Of a stretch of 64,000 nt of DNA, positions 18,516-28,465 are shown piece by piece. The DNA comes from Pilatotrama ljubarskyi (lineage: Eukaryota > Basidiomycota > Agaricomycetes > Polyporales > Polyporaceae), in contig MU277678.1 in NCBI GenBank assembly GCA_022385805.1, forward strand, positions 293,413-357,412, in the 5' to 3' direction. The stretch's first letter is position 1. Each line of letters opens with the position of its first letter. Made by a program: the position numbers and the translations under genes. The notes beneath the pieces are model-generated. The model saw nothing but the letters and a program-made list of their open reading frames with translations. It did not search any database and had not been told where the DNA came from.

Positions 18516-21119
18516 TCAATACCCCCTCCGCAACCTCTCGTTCTCCTCCCTCAATCGCGCGTTCTCCTCCCTCAGCGCCCTCAGCTCCTCGCCCAAGCCC
18601 CCCACCGCCTCGTGCATCTCCCGCCTCCAGCTCGAGCCCATCCGGATCAAATCCAGGTGCAGCCCGACGATCTCCGCCTTCGTCTCCGACCGGAAGTCGT
18701 GCAGCGCGTCCCGCAGCAGCGCCTGCAGCATGTCCTGCGCCGCGCGCGCCTGCGGACTCGCCGGCACCCCACTGCCACCATTGGACGAGGCGGGGTTGCG
18801 CAGCGGCGGGGGCACTGGCGCCCACCGAGAGGAGTTGGACGGACCGGGGAAGGAACGTCGCGGAGAGATCTGCATCGCGAACTCGGGCCTAGTGCGCTGC
18901 GAGGCGCTCTGGCGGCCGTCGTACTCATCGCGCGGATGTCCGGCCTCGTCTTCTTCGCTGTCGCTCAGTCGAGACTGAGGCCTGCCCGTCTCTGCCTCGT
19001 CGTCTTCGTCGTCGCTCTGGCCGACGAAACCAACGCGCCTTCCTTCGCGCTGCATTTCCCTGCCCTCTCCCGCTTTGACCCACTCCTCGACCTCCGGCGT
19101 ACCGAGACCAAGAACGCCCGCACCCGCACGTTCCTTACCCTTCATCTTGTACGCAGGGATGGGCGTGACAGGGCCGGCATCATCAATGTCAGGGAGGTCC
19201 GGGCTCGGGGTCCGTGACCGGGAGATAGTCGAGCCTGACACACGCCGAGATTGCGCGCGCACGGGAGAGGTCGATGATGCACCTAGGGTGGACCTCACGG
19301 AGGCCTTGCTCGCTCGTCCGGTTATGCTTGCGGAGGAGCCAGAGCGCAGGCGCTGGCCCGCGCTGGAGATGGACTCGCCCGAAGGCGCATGAGAGCCGGA
19401 CTCGGCGCGAGAGTGAGTCCGTGCCCGTGCGCCCTCGCTGGCTCGAGAGCGAGAGGACGCGCGGGAGAGCGCGGAGGCAGCTCTGGATGCTGCGACTGTA
19501 GACAGCGCTTCCTCGACAGTATCAGGGACCTTGGGTTCCTTCGCCTTGGGAAGGGCGAGCAAATTCTCGATTCGAACTGGGGGATAGCATACATATGAGC
19601 TCACAGAGGGATAGAATCGTTCGAGAGTGCATACCTGATAGGTCGCCGCTGTCAGGCTCCTCGTCCTTCTTGTCCGCTATGATGGCTTTCGTTGGTGAGA
19701 AGGCTCTTCGTCGCGCTTCCGTAGCGGATGACCGAGCCGTCACCGGAGACTTCGGTCCCGGGCGACCGCCCCCGCGACTCCCTGACGCAACCCTCCCTGC
19801 GGGCGCGTTAGCCTGACTAGCATTCGAGACAGTCCGTACGGCAGTGCGACGAGGTGTAGTAGCCGTCCCTGTGTTACCAGTAGCTCCAGAAGCCGCTTTC
19901 GCCCTCGCCGTTCTCAACGGTGCCTTACCGGTGTCTGTCGCTTTCTTGACGGGCTCGCTTGAACCGGAGGGACGAGCGGCTGCGGGTGCCTTGTTGACAT
20001 CCCTTTGAACCAGAGGCTTCGAAGCAGCAGCGGTCACCGGTGCGGCTTTAGCTTGCGCTTCTCCCGGTTTGAGCTTCTTCTGTATAGACATATAGGACGT
20101 GTGATGAGCGATCGCATAAGCTCTGAGGACTGTATGCGACTGACCTGGACGCAAAGCGCGACCACTCGGTCGCCGTTCTCGCTGACGGTAATTGATTTCG
20201 GAGGTTTGTCCAGTGCACGGAGGTCGAGCAGGAGGAACTTGCCGTTCTCCGTCCCGGCGTACACGGCAGCACCTTCTGCAGAAAACGACAGGCAGGTGAT
20301 AGGTGCCGGCATCGCGACCATCCTGAAGAGCCTGAAGCGTATACCGATATGAGCCACTGCAGCAGACAATGTGAAAGTGTCGACGCACCCCTTCTCTTTC
20401 TCGAGGTCGATGAGTGCCACGGTGCCGCCACAAAGGGCGACGGCTACGAGGGTCTTGCTGAACGGGCTACACGAAATAGCCACAACCGGCCCAAGGTTCT
20501 TCTTCTCCTTGTCGATGTCCACGACCTTCGCCGGACCAGATGGACGCGTTGTGTCATATACAAGAAGGTGAGAGCCGAGCCCGATAAGGAGACGAGTGCG
20601 GGAGTGAGGATGGAATGCACAGCTCGTGATGTCCCGACTCCCGGCGGGTATGCCTCGAAGAACCGTATGCGAGGCGAGAGTGAGGTTATGGACATGTATG
20701 GCACGAGCGGACGTAGACGCGAGCAGGGACGAGTCGTTGGAAAGTGACAAGGAGGTTATAGGTGCCTTGTGCGTATCGAAGGTATTCGTGATGTTGCCGG
20801 TGATGGTGGATGAAACTATGACCTGCTGGCCTTGGCCATAGATCACGGTGCTTCCGCGATCTTTGTACAGGAGCGAGACGATCGTTCCGGATGACGGACG
20901 GCCGCAGATGTTCAGGACCCCTAAGCTCTTCGACGCAACATCGTACTGCGAAAGACTTCCGTCTACAGACGCCACAAAGACTATTCCGCTCTCGGCGCTC
21001 CAGACGACGCTGCTACCGGGTGAGGCCAAGACGCACGCTGGGTCGGAAGTGGATGGCGGGTGCTTGAGGGTGGGATGCTCGAGGATGGTGAGGCTTGTGG
21101 ACGTGATGACTGCTGCCAT
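18516..21119 (-). CDS. NEDD1-like WD40 and coiled-coil protein
   Basis: Three exons (21119-20145, 20079-19635, 19576-18516) encode 826 residues. The first 325 residues are a WD40-like beta-propeller: VVWSAESGIVFVASVDGSLS, PITSLSLSNDSSLLASTSAR, CAFHPHSRTRLLIGLGSHLL, ITCLSFSAEGAAVYAGTENG, ending DLRALDKPPKSITVSENGD. A Ser/Ala/Arg/Pro-rich disordered middle follows (about residues 340-700). The end is a compact helical domain, ALLRDALHDFRSETKAEIVG with LHLDLIRMGSSWRREMHEAV, and a leucine-rich coiled coil (LRALREENARLREENERL). This propeller-plus-C-terminal-helix layout and the wording of both parts match NEDD1/GCP-WD, which recruits gamma-tubulin ring complexes to spindle poles. Orthology is inferred from layout and needs a profile search. 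An ACGCGT box lies at 21253-21258, about 134 bp upstream. Confidence 0.75.
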
Positions 21120-21343
21120 ACTTCACATAGAGTGTGGTGGAGCTAGCAAAGCAATGCAGGGGCGGGTGAGAGGCAGAGAGAGAAGCCAAGCAGAGCGGTG
21201 GTCGTCGCAGCTCTCAAGTTGATCTTGCCGTAGCAACTTGGCGCCCACCACAACGCGTCGGCGCGTGTCGCGCATGACCGCGTCAGCATCAGCGATTGAA
21301 GCCGCCGTTTAGTGTTGATAATTATACGTTCAAATGATACCAA

Positions 21344-21415
21344 GCCATCGTGGCGCAATGGTAGCGCATCACCTTCCTAAGGTGGGGGTTGCGGGTTCGA
21401 TCCCCGTCGGTGGTA
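21344..21415 (+). tRNA. tRNA-Arg (anticodon CCU)
   Basis: 72 nt, no intron. The acceptor stem GCCATCG pairs with CGGTGGT, allowing G-U at the ends; the discriminator base is A (21415). The D arm is GCGC-AATGGTA-GCGC. The anticodon stem TCACC/GGTGG carries the loop TTCCTAA with anticodon CCT at 21376-21378, reading AGG. The T arm is GCGGG-TTCGATC-CCCGT. Pol III A box (TGGCGCAATGG) and B box (GGTTCGATCCC) are intact. TTTT at 21444-21447 can serve as terminator. Confidence 0.95.
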
Positions 21416-21443
21416 GTCGGTTACCCACTACATATGGCTTACC

Positions 21444-21460
21444 TTTTGCCCCCCCCCCCC
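21444..21460 (+). terminator. Pol III T-run followed by 12-nt poly-C
   Basis: TTTT lies about 29 nt after the tRNA 3' end. A homopolymer of 12 C follows at 21449-21460. Confidence 0.5.
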
Positions 21461-21705
21461 TTCCCTTCTGAGCCTCCTCAGGCCGTACCTTAGGGCTCCC
21501 CTTCCGCACATGCAATTTTTGTCCGTTTTACATTGAGCTTCTCGTATATGTATTATACCGATCGCATTGTTGATCGCCTCGGCATATACTACAGCACAGG
21601 AAAGTACAAAACAACCAAAGCCGACATGACGAAACGAACAAAAAATAGCTACTATGTCTGATATTGATGTCCACAGGAAGTCAAGGAACGTATGCGGTCA
21701 ACCAC
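21461..21705. other. AT-richer spacer 3' of the copper radical oxidase
   Basis: Between the poly-C tract and the predicted stop codon of the oxidase. It should hold the oxidase 3' UTR. No gene seen. Confidence 0.4.
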
Positions 21706-24169
21706 TCATTCTGAATCATCCTCTGATGGATGTCCCTTCGACTTCTCATATTGGTCAGCGCTCGTCATCTTCAAGACGCTACGTGGGCGAGCGTATCAGT
21801 AACTTTGCACTTCGCTTACGGACTCGGAGGTACTCACTTTCGCTGCGCCGCCTCGTCCACGGCGGGGCCCTTTCCATCCCCAACCAGAACCCTTACGCCG
21901 ATGCTGGGGATGCCGTCCACAACGAGGTAGATAAACCCCGGACCAGGAGGGTAAATATTGCCGTTCGGTGGACCCGTGATAGTCAATGTTCCCTTGTCGT
22001 CGGATAGCGATGACTGAAGGTACACGAGGCGAGAATTGGCGTGTACAGCGTGGGTCACATAGCCCAGGTCCATGAGAGCGACTGTACATAAGGTTCGTGG
22101 TGATGAGTTCACAGTCGCACCAGAGCATAGAAGCACTCGCCTTTGATGCTTGCATCCCCCTGGGAAGTGGCAGGGAGCCGTACCTTCAAGTCGGCGGTCT
22201 GGCCGAACCCGATCAGCTTGGGCACTCCGCTGAGTATCTGGGGCCGTTCCTTCTTCATATATGCGGGTCCCAGCCACTCCACACGATACTCCGTTCCATA
22301 CTTGACCTCACTCCTGTCCAGGTTCGGGTTGCTCCCCGCGATCATGATGTCCCCGTTCGGCGTTAGCGTCGCAACGGAGTGGTAAAGCCGCGGTATGTCA
22401 CTCGTCGGCATCCCAGCAGACGAAAAGCGCTCCCCGGTTGGTCCAGACGGGCTGTAAAGGACGGGCGTGAGGACGGGATTGTCGGCGTTTGACGCTCCGA
22501 CTTGGTCGACGACGTTCCCATAGCCAGAGATGCCGGAACCTGCCCCATTGACGATGAGCACGTCGCCAGTGGGTAGGAGAACAGCGTCGGGCATCGTTCG
22601 GGCTTGAGGCATCTGCTCGATTTGCCACCCTGCGGCGATGCCGGCGTCGGTGAGTACCATGCGAGAGCACTGAGAAGAGGCCGGGTCCTGCGAGGAGATC
22701 TCGTAGCCAGGCCTCGTATCATCTATGGTGGAGCCGCCGCAGATCAGGATCTCAGGCGTATAATCGTTCTCCGGAGAGAGGGGCAAGAGCAGGCCGGTAC
22801 CGGTCATGGGATAGGTGACACGAACGCCATTAGGGATCCGCGGTAGTCGTCGCTCCGTATTCGACCGCCAGTCGTAGATCATCGCGTCACGGTTTGCCGC
22901 CATGAACACTGACCCGTCAGGTAGGGAGAATGCGATCGGAAAGAGGTTCGAGTTCAGCGTGTCGACAAGGAAGGGAAGATGGATAGGTAGCCCATTAGAT
23001 CCGTGAATGTCCTTCGGAGGGAAGTATTCGACTGTCGGATTGTTAGTCGTACCGTTGTTGATCCAACCACCTTTCAGAGAGCCTCCGATGATCATCGCAC
23101 TGCCGTCAGCGATACGGAGAACGGTGTTGTACCAGCGAGAGCTAGCCATGCGGATTCTGTCGTGGTTCTCGTACAACCGACAGCGGTCGACGTTGCCTGA
23201 GACGCAGGGCTCAAAGATCCGGATGGCCTGCAAGCCGTCGACATCGCCAAAGTCAGCAGCAGCAGTGTGGTCTTCTACAACCGGATTCCCGCCAACGTTG
23301 ACAAGGGTGCCGTTGCTCAGGAAGGTGCCGCCAGCGCAGAAAGAGTTCGACTGCATCGAGAGAGGCTTCAGAGCGTGAGTCTTCAGGTTATACAGGGCCG
23401 CCCAAGCAGGATGACCAGAGACAGTGAGCGGATTGTGCTCGACCTTGTCCACGACGAGCGCATGTGTGTCAGAGACGATAACCAGCTGCATAGCGTGCAC
23501 CCCAGTAGACCCGTTCTGGACCAGAGTCCACTGAGATTCCGCAGGAAACCTTGAAGACATGTCTAGAAGAGGCGGGTACGAAGGCATGTCCTGAGTAGAT
23601 GTGGCCATCTTCTGCTGCACAGGTATGCGTTGCTCCGCCACTTGACCTACGGTCACGACCAGTGCGTCTACGTCGATGTAGGTGCCCTTGGAGGCCGAGT
23701 TCCGTGACCCCGAGTTGATGATCTTGAGCGTGTGCTTGCCTTCCGAAAGACCGAAGTTCCAGAAGAGGCGCTGCTGCTTCATCGGGTTCTCGTTGTACGC
23801 ATCAATCTCCCGGACGAGCTGACCGTCAATATATACCTGCGCGACTCCATGCCTCGGGTCCTGGTTGCCGAACCACTCGACACCCGTTCCAGTGAACGTG
23901 AAGGACATCGAGGCCCCAGGCTCCGAGCTTGAGCGAATGCTTTTCTGGATGTAGGCAGACGAGAAAGACTCCGTCCAAGGTCCAGAGTAATGCAGGAGAG
24001 GAGATGATGAGTCATAGCTTTTTGCACCAAGCGGGACGTAGTATGGGGAGAATCTGGCCTTGGTAGTTGAACCCGGGGTGAGATGACCGTTCCAAGCAGG
24101 ATCCGCCAAAGACGAAGTCGCGACGAGGACGACCAGCGTCCATGAGACCAATAAAGAACGGATGCCCAT
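21706..24169 (-). CDS. secreted copper radical oxidase (glyoxal oxidase-like, AA5)
   Basis: Preferred model: exons 24169-22141, 22081-21838 and 21778-21706, 781 residues. The ATG at 24169 is followed by a clear signal peptide (MGIRSLLVSWTLVVLVATSS). Residues about 23-175 form an extra jelly-roll-like module (SMSFTFTGTGVEWFGNQDPR, then VAQVYIDGQLVREIDAY). The glyoxal-oxidase propeller follows with the radical-copper residues: Cys278 (SFCAGG), the cross-linked Tyr347 (SSRWYNTV), Tyr596-His597 (PRLYHSVATL) and His687 in the DUF1929 domain (LGYVTHAVH). These enzymes oxidise aldehydes such as glyoxal to acids and make extracellular H2O2 for lignin peroxidases. The 22082-22140 intron has a GC donor. 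The last exon is optional: without that splice the frame stops at 21834. The nearest neighbour is tRNA-Arg; there is no cluster. Confidence 0.9.
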
Positions 24170-24672
24170 TGTTGGCGGGCTAGCTGTAGACAGATCAACA
24201 AAAGAGAACGTACGTAAGTAGAGGAAAGAGGTCGGCGGCTCAGGGCGAACACTGGCAGCTACAGGTTCGTCGCGCAAACCCGTCCAAACAACCGTCAACA
24301 AGAGCCAGTTCCGTCCTCTCGTAACCAGACGTCCAAGCTTTCAATGTCGGCTCCCTCGGGACACAGATCGAAGAGCAATCAACCCAAGACAGAGAGCGAC
24401 CACTGCATTTGCGCGCTGTCGAGGGCAAATTTCATGGTGTATCAGGACATGGCAGCATCATCAGCATCGGAGCACAACGTTGTCCAGTCCGGTCTTCGCG
24501 GTAGATTACAGGGAATACTATAACAACACATAACGAGCACGCACACACAAAGGGGCATAATGGCTGGAAATCACTCGCGCTGGTCGGCCTTGTCGAGTTG
24601 CTGCCGCTTGCGCGAGCCACCGCTACAAGAACGCACGATGAGCTTGGCCAATAACATGAGAACACAATCGGC
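24170..24672. other. oxidase promoter / SNW 3' spacer
   Basis: About 500 bp with no gene. It contains the 5' region of the minus-strand oxidase and the 3' UTR of the SNW gene. Confidence 0.4.
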
Positions 24673-26606
24673 TTACACTTCGGTGTCCAAGCCACGCTTC
24701 CGGCCACTCTTGGCTTCGTCCAGGAACTTGTCGAGGCCGAATACGTCGCCGGTATCTTTCTCGAACTGCACAGGACCCTCCCGAACCTCCTGCTCGCGTG
24801 CGCCCTCGAAGCCGACCCGGGGCTGGCCGAGACCGAAGCGGTCGTTGTCCAAGGCCTGGCTGATACCCTCTTCCGTACCGCCGCCGAACGACTCCTCGTT
24901 CCCTTCCGCAATGTTACCACGCGCCTTGTAGATCGCCGCGGCGGCACTGGATCCGTGGAAGAGCGGCCGGTCATAGAGGTTGTACGACTCGTCGTCGGCA
25001 AAGCTGCCCGAGAGCGATTCCTGGTTAAACAGTCGCGAGTCGAGCATGCTCTCCTTCGAGAGTGTAGGCTTTGCCAACCCTAGCGCGATCTTCTCCGAGA
25101 TATCGCGGTTCTGCTGTCGTGCAAGCATCTTCGCACGTTGCTCCGTTCCCATGTTGCTCATACGCATCTCGCGCTCGCGTTCGCGCCTCTTCTCCGCACG
25201 CATCTGGTCCCGAAGCCGCGCTGCCTCCTCGTCTTCCTCCTCCTCGGACTCGTCGGACTCGCTCCCTGAGCCGTACGCGCCAAGCGATGACTGCATAGCT
25301 GCTGTGCGCTCGGCACTGGGCTTCAAGGAGTCGCCTCCAGGTGCTTCGACGGTGCGGGGAGCGATCCCAGCACGCTCTTCGCGAGCGCGCTGTGCTAGAA
25401 GGCGAAGGTTTTCTTCCTTTTGCGCCTTTTCTTTCTCCGCGAGTTTCTGTTGCATGAGAGCACGCTGCCGCACTTCTTCGCGTGCGTGGCGATCAGCGAT
25501 AAAGAGCGCTTCCGAGAATTTCGCAAAGTTGTCGTTGATGTGAACCTATGGCAGATCTTCCATCATTAAGGGCTGTATGCAGAGGCTTTTATGGAGACGT
25601 ACGTCTTGGAGTCCACGACCATCGGCGGCAAGACGCTTGTCCAAGGGGATCGTGTAACCCTTGTTGTTCTTCCAGTTGGATATGCAAGGGGGAATCATCC
25701 ACTCCTTCTGCTCCTGAGCTGTTGCCTTGCGCGGAGGACTACGGAGCACCGGAGGAGGGGGGCTGGGAGGGCCACGCGGGATCTTCTTGTGCTTGAAACG
25801 CGGAGGCTCCAGAGGATCCTCCACGACTTCAGTCATTTTGATGATCCGCTGCTTCAGGGCGTCGGAGTTCCCTTGCTGGCCTGGAGTGTACCGTATGAAC
25901 GTGGTCTTTCCTTGGCTATCAGGGACGTTCTTGGGTTGTGCTGCCTTGATCTTGCCGTTGACGAGCTTCTCCAGTGCCGCACGAGTCTTCTCGGTCGTTG
26001 CCTGGACTTCATCCTCCGAAGGCCTCTCCAGTACACGCTGAGAGTCATCCAGGTCTTTGCGATGCGAGAGAGGGACGAGATCCTTGAATTGCGACTGGAC
26101 GATCTTGCCCGCGCGCTGACCCTGAAGCGCGATGGCGTCGTAACGAACATTGCCCTCGGCATCAACTTGTAAGGCCAGGGTGTTACCAGCAGCAGTCTAC
26201 GTCTGGAATGAATATCCTGAAGAGTCCGACTTGGAGAATGACCCACCTTCTTTTTGCCCATGTTCAATGGATACTGAGCGACATGACACTCTGGATACGC
26301 TCCGCCATCCCCTGCACCAGTATGAGCAACGATATCACCGACAGACAGTATGAGACGCACCAAAGTCCTCGAGAGATGTTGGCTTCCATCCTCTTCTTTG
26401 ACCGTACGGTGGGACCGCCTGGCGAATAACGACCGATTGTGATGGCCCAGCTTGCTGTTGTACTTGGACCTGAAGCACCGCGTCTTCGTCATCATCGGAC
26501 ACCACGGGCGCATTCAATGGTTTCGGAAGAAGGCTGCGCGGACGGTGGATATGAGTAGGCGCAAGCGACTAGGTAGGAAGAGGACTCACGAGGCGAGGGC
26601 AGCCAT
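24673..26606 (-). CDS. PRP45: SNW-domain splicing factor (Prp45/SKIP)
   Basis: The first exon is very short: the ATG at 26606-26604 gives MAALAS, then an intron. Later exons read LLPKPLNAPVVSDDDED, PPYGQRRGWKPTSLEDFGDG and GGAYPECHVAQYPLNMGKKK. The SNW domain follows: LVPLSHRKDLDDSQRVLERP, TRAALEKLVNGKIKAAQPK and QGKTTFIRYTPGQQ, then PPCISNWKNNKGYTIPLDKR with the diagnostic Ser-Asn-Trp and GLQDVHINDNFAKFSEALF. The C-terminal third is charged (RAEKRREREREMRMSNMG) and ends in the conserved block DVFGLDKFLDEAKSGRKRG. Prp45/SKIP is a component of the activated spliceosome (NTC-related) and a transcription coregulator in the nucleus. A 228-bp divergent promoter is shared with TIM54. Confidence 0.95.
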
Positions 26607-26834
26607 GGTCGAGTGTGGAGGGAAGCTAAGGTAAGCGCGCCTCTCTGACCGAGCTCGTTGGACCTCGGTGGCAACACCTGTGTGGTCGTGTTTGGCTGCT
26701 GTGGCTCAAGCGCTTCTTGGGCGCTCCTCCAGAGCGCGGCGTCAATACGTGCTCGGCAGGCTCAGCCTCAGAATCGGTCTCCGTCAAAATCTTCGTTGTC
26801 ACCGTCGGGGACACTGTCGGCATCGTCTCTGGTG

Positions 26835-28370
26835 ATGAGCTCGAATGGCGGCGAAAGCATATCGTCGGCTGCCCAGACTCCCAAGTCTGGAGTGAAGGCG
26901 GTTCTGCAGTACACTGGCATTCCTCCTTCATGGCTTGACAAACGACCTCGTCTACCTTCTCGCAATTGGCTCATCTTCCTCTCCGTCACCTCCGCCGTCA
27001 CGGGCTACTACATCTACGACCGTCGACAGTGCAAGAAGATACGCCAGGAGTATGTTGACAAGGTCAAGGATTTGGCTGTGCAGCCCATGGGCAGCATGGA
27101 GCTCCCTCGTCTGGTCACCGTGTATGGCGCGAGATGGCCCGGAGATCAAGACTACGACCGAAGCATGAGGTACTTCCGGAAGTACGTCAAGGTCCGAGTG
27201 CCCTCTCAACCCTGTTGCTAATGGTGCTGACCATCAATCCAGCCCGTCCTAGTTGCGGCCGCCATCGACTACGATATGATCAAAGGTCGCCGTCACGGAG
27301 ATATCGCACGCCATGTTGCGGATAAGATTCGCAAAGAGCGTCGAATCATGGCTGGGCTGGAGGAGCACTTCTCTGGTCCCATGCCCATCCCTGGGAGCTC
27401 CTTCGAAGAGAAGCGTCAGCGCGAGGTCGACGGCGGCATCGTGATCGTTGGTCGGCATACTCTGAAGGAATACATGGCGGGCCTCAAACGTGGCTGGTCG
27501 GATGGACTGGAGGCTGTCGATCGTGAAGAACGACTTGCCCGCGTTCTCGAGTCGGACGGCAAGTTCGACGAGCCGGAAACAGAACCCACTGCCGAGGCTC
27601 CTGTTGGCGAAGGCGAACCTATCCCGACGCCATCACGACTTCCTTCTTCCAAACCATTCTCAATCCTTACGACTCCTGCTCTTCGGGCTCCTCCACCTGC
27701 AAAACCCACGGAGTCCATTCCGGATCATCTCAACAAACCTCCTACCGAGATACCCCCACAACCTCCCATGCTTCTTGTCAGCTTCACGAACTATATCGGC
27801 CTGACGCAGATACCGCTCATGGTCTGGGACTTTTTCAACGAGCGTTACAAGGTTCGAGAAGGTGCGGAGGCAGCCTACCGGCTCATCATGGGCAATACGC
27901 GGCCTTTCACAGCGCCTCCAGCGAATGCTCTTACACGGCCGACATCCGAATTCGACATCGAGCAACCTCAAAAGCCCTACCTGGCGGAGTTGACTCCTAC
28001 GGACCTTGACTTCGACCGAGACTCGGAGTCATACTACAAGAAATCCGTCGTCCGGGACTTCCTCTCCGAGATCGAGAAGGCGCGGAAGGAGTACTACGAT
28101 TCGCTCGCGAAGAAGCTCGAGACCGCGCGAGCTCTCGCCCGCGGTACCCGGGAGCCGACAAAGGAGGAGCGAGAAAACCCGCCGCCGACTGAGGTTGAGC
28201 TGCGTGCGGAGCGACTGAAGAAGGAGCTGAGGTGGACTGCCGATGAAGAGGGATGGAATATCGTCAGACCGGACAAGGAGGTCGAGTGGGATGAGAGATT
28301 CAGGGACAAGCTTCGAGTTTACGTGGACCCTCCTGTAGAGCAACGTCCCAGCTCTGAGGCGGCTGCCTGA
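26835..28370 (+). CDS. TIM54: TIM54, TIM22 complex subunit
   Basis: Two exons (26835-27191, 27243-28370) give 494 residues. The ATG at 26835 is preferred because the conserved start of the family follows (SGVKAVLQYTGIPPSWLDKR then PRLPSRNWLIFLSVTSAVTG), with one transmembrane helix at about residues 43-62. The intermembrane-space domain follows: RLVTVYGARWPGDQDYDRSM, FRKYVKPVLVAAAIDYDMIK and VDGGIVIVGRHTLKEYMAGL. Then come a Pro-rich insert and FTNYIGLTQIPLMVWDFFNE, ending in a charged helical tail. Tim54 supports insertion of carrier proteins into the inner mitochondrial membrane. The 51-nt intron keeps frame at KYVK/PVLV. It is convergent with HFM1, with only 95 bp between stop codons. Confidence 0.95.
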
Positions 28371-28465
28371 AGGTCTTGACTACTTAGACATAACGCCACT
28401 ACCTTTGCGTCATCTACTGTACACTTCGATGTAATGCACACGCTCCGCTTCATGCCACGCTCTCC

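Noticed and set aside
20298..20342. Possible tiny intron in the NEDD1-like propeller (IGIRFRLFR region)
   Set aside because: The only GT...AG span would be too short to splice, and the frame is open without it.
21449..21460. 12-C homopolymer as a functional element
   Set aside because: Simple homopolymer beyond the tRNA terminator; length may be a sequencing artefact.
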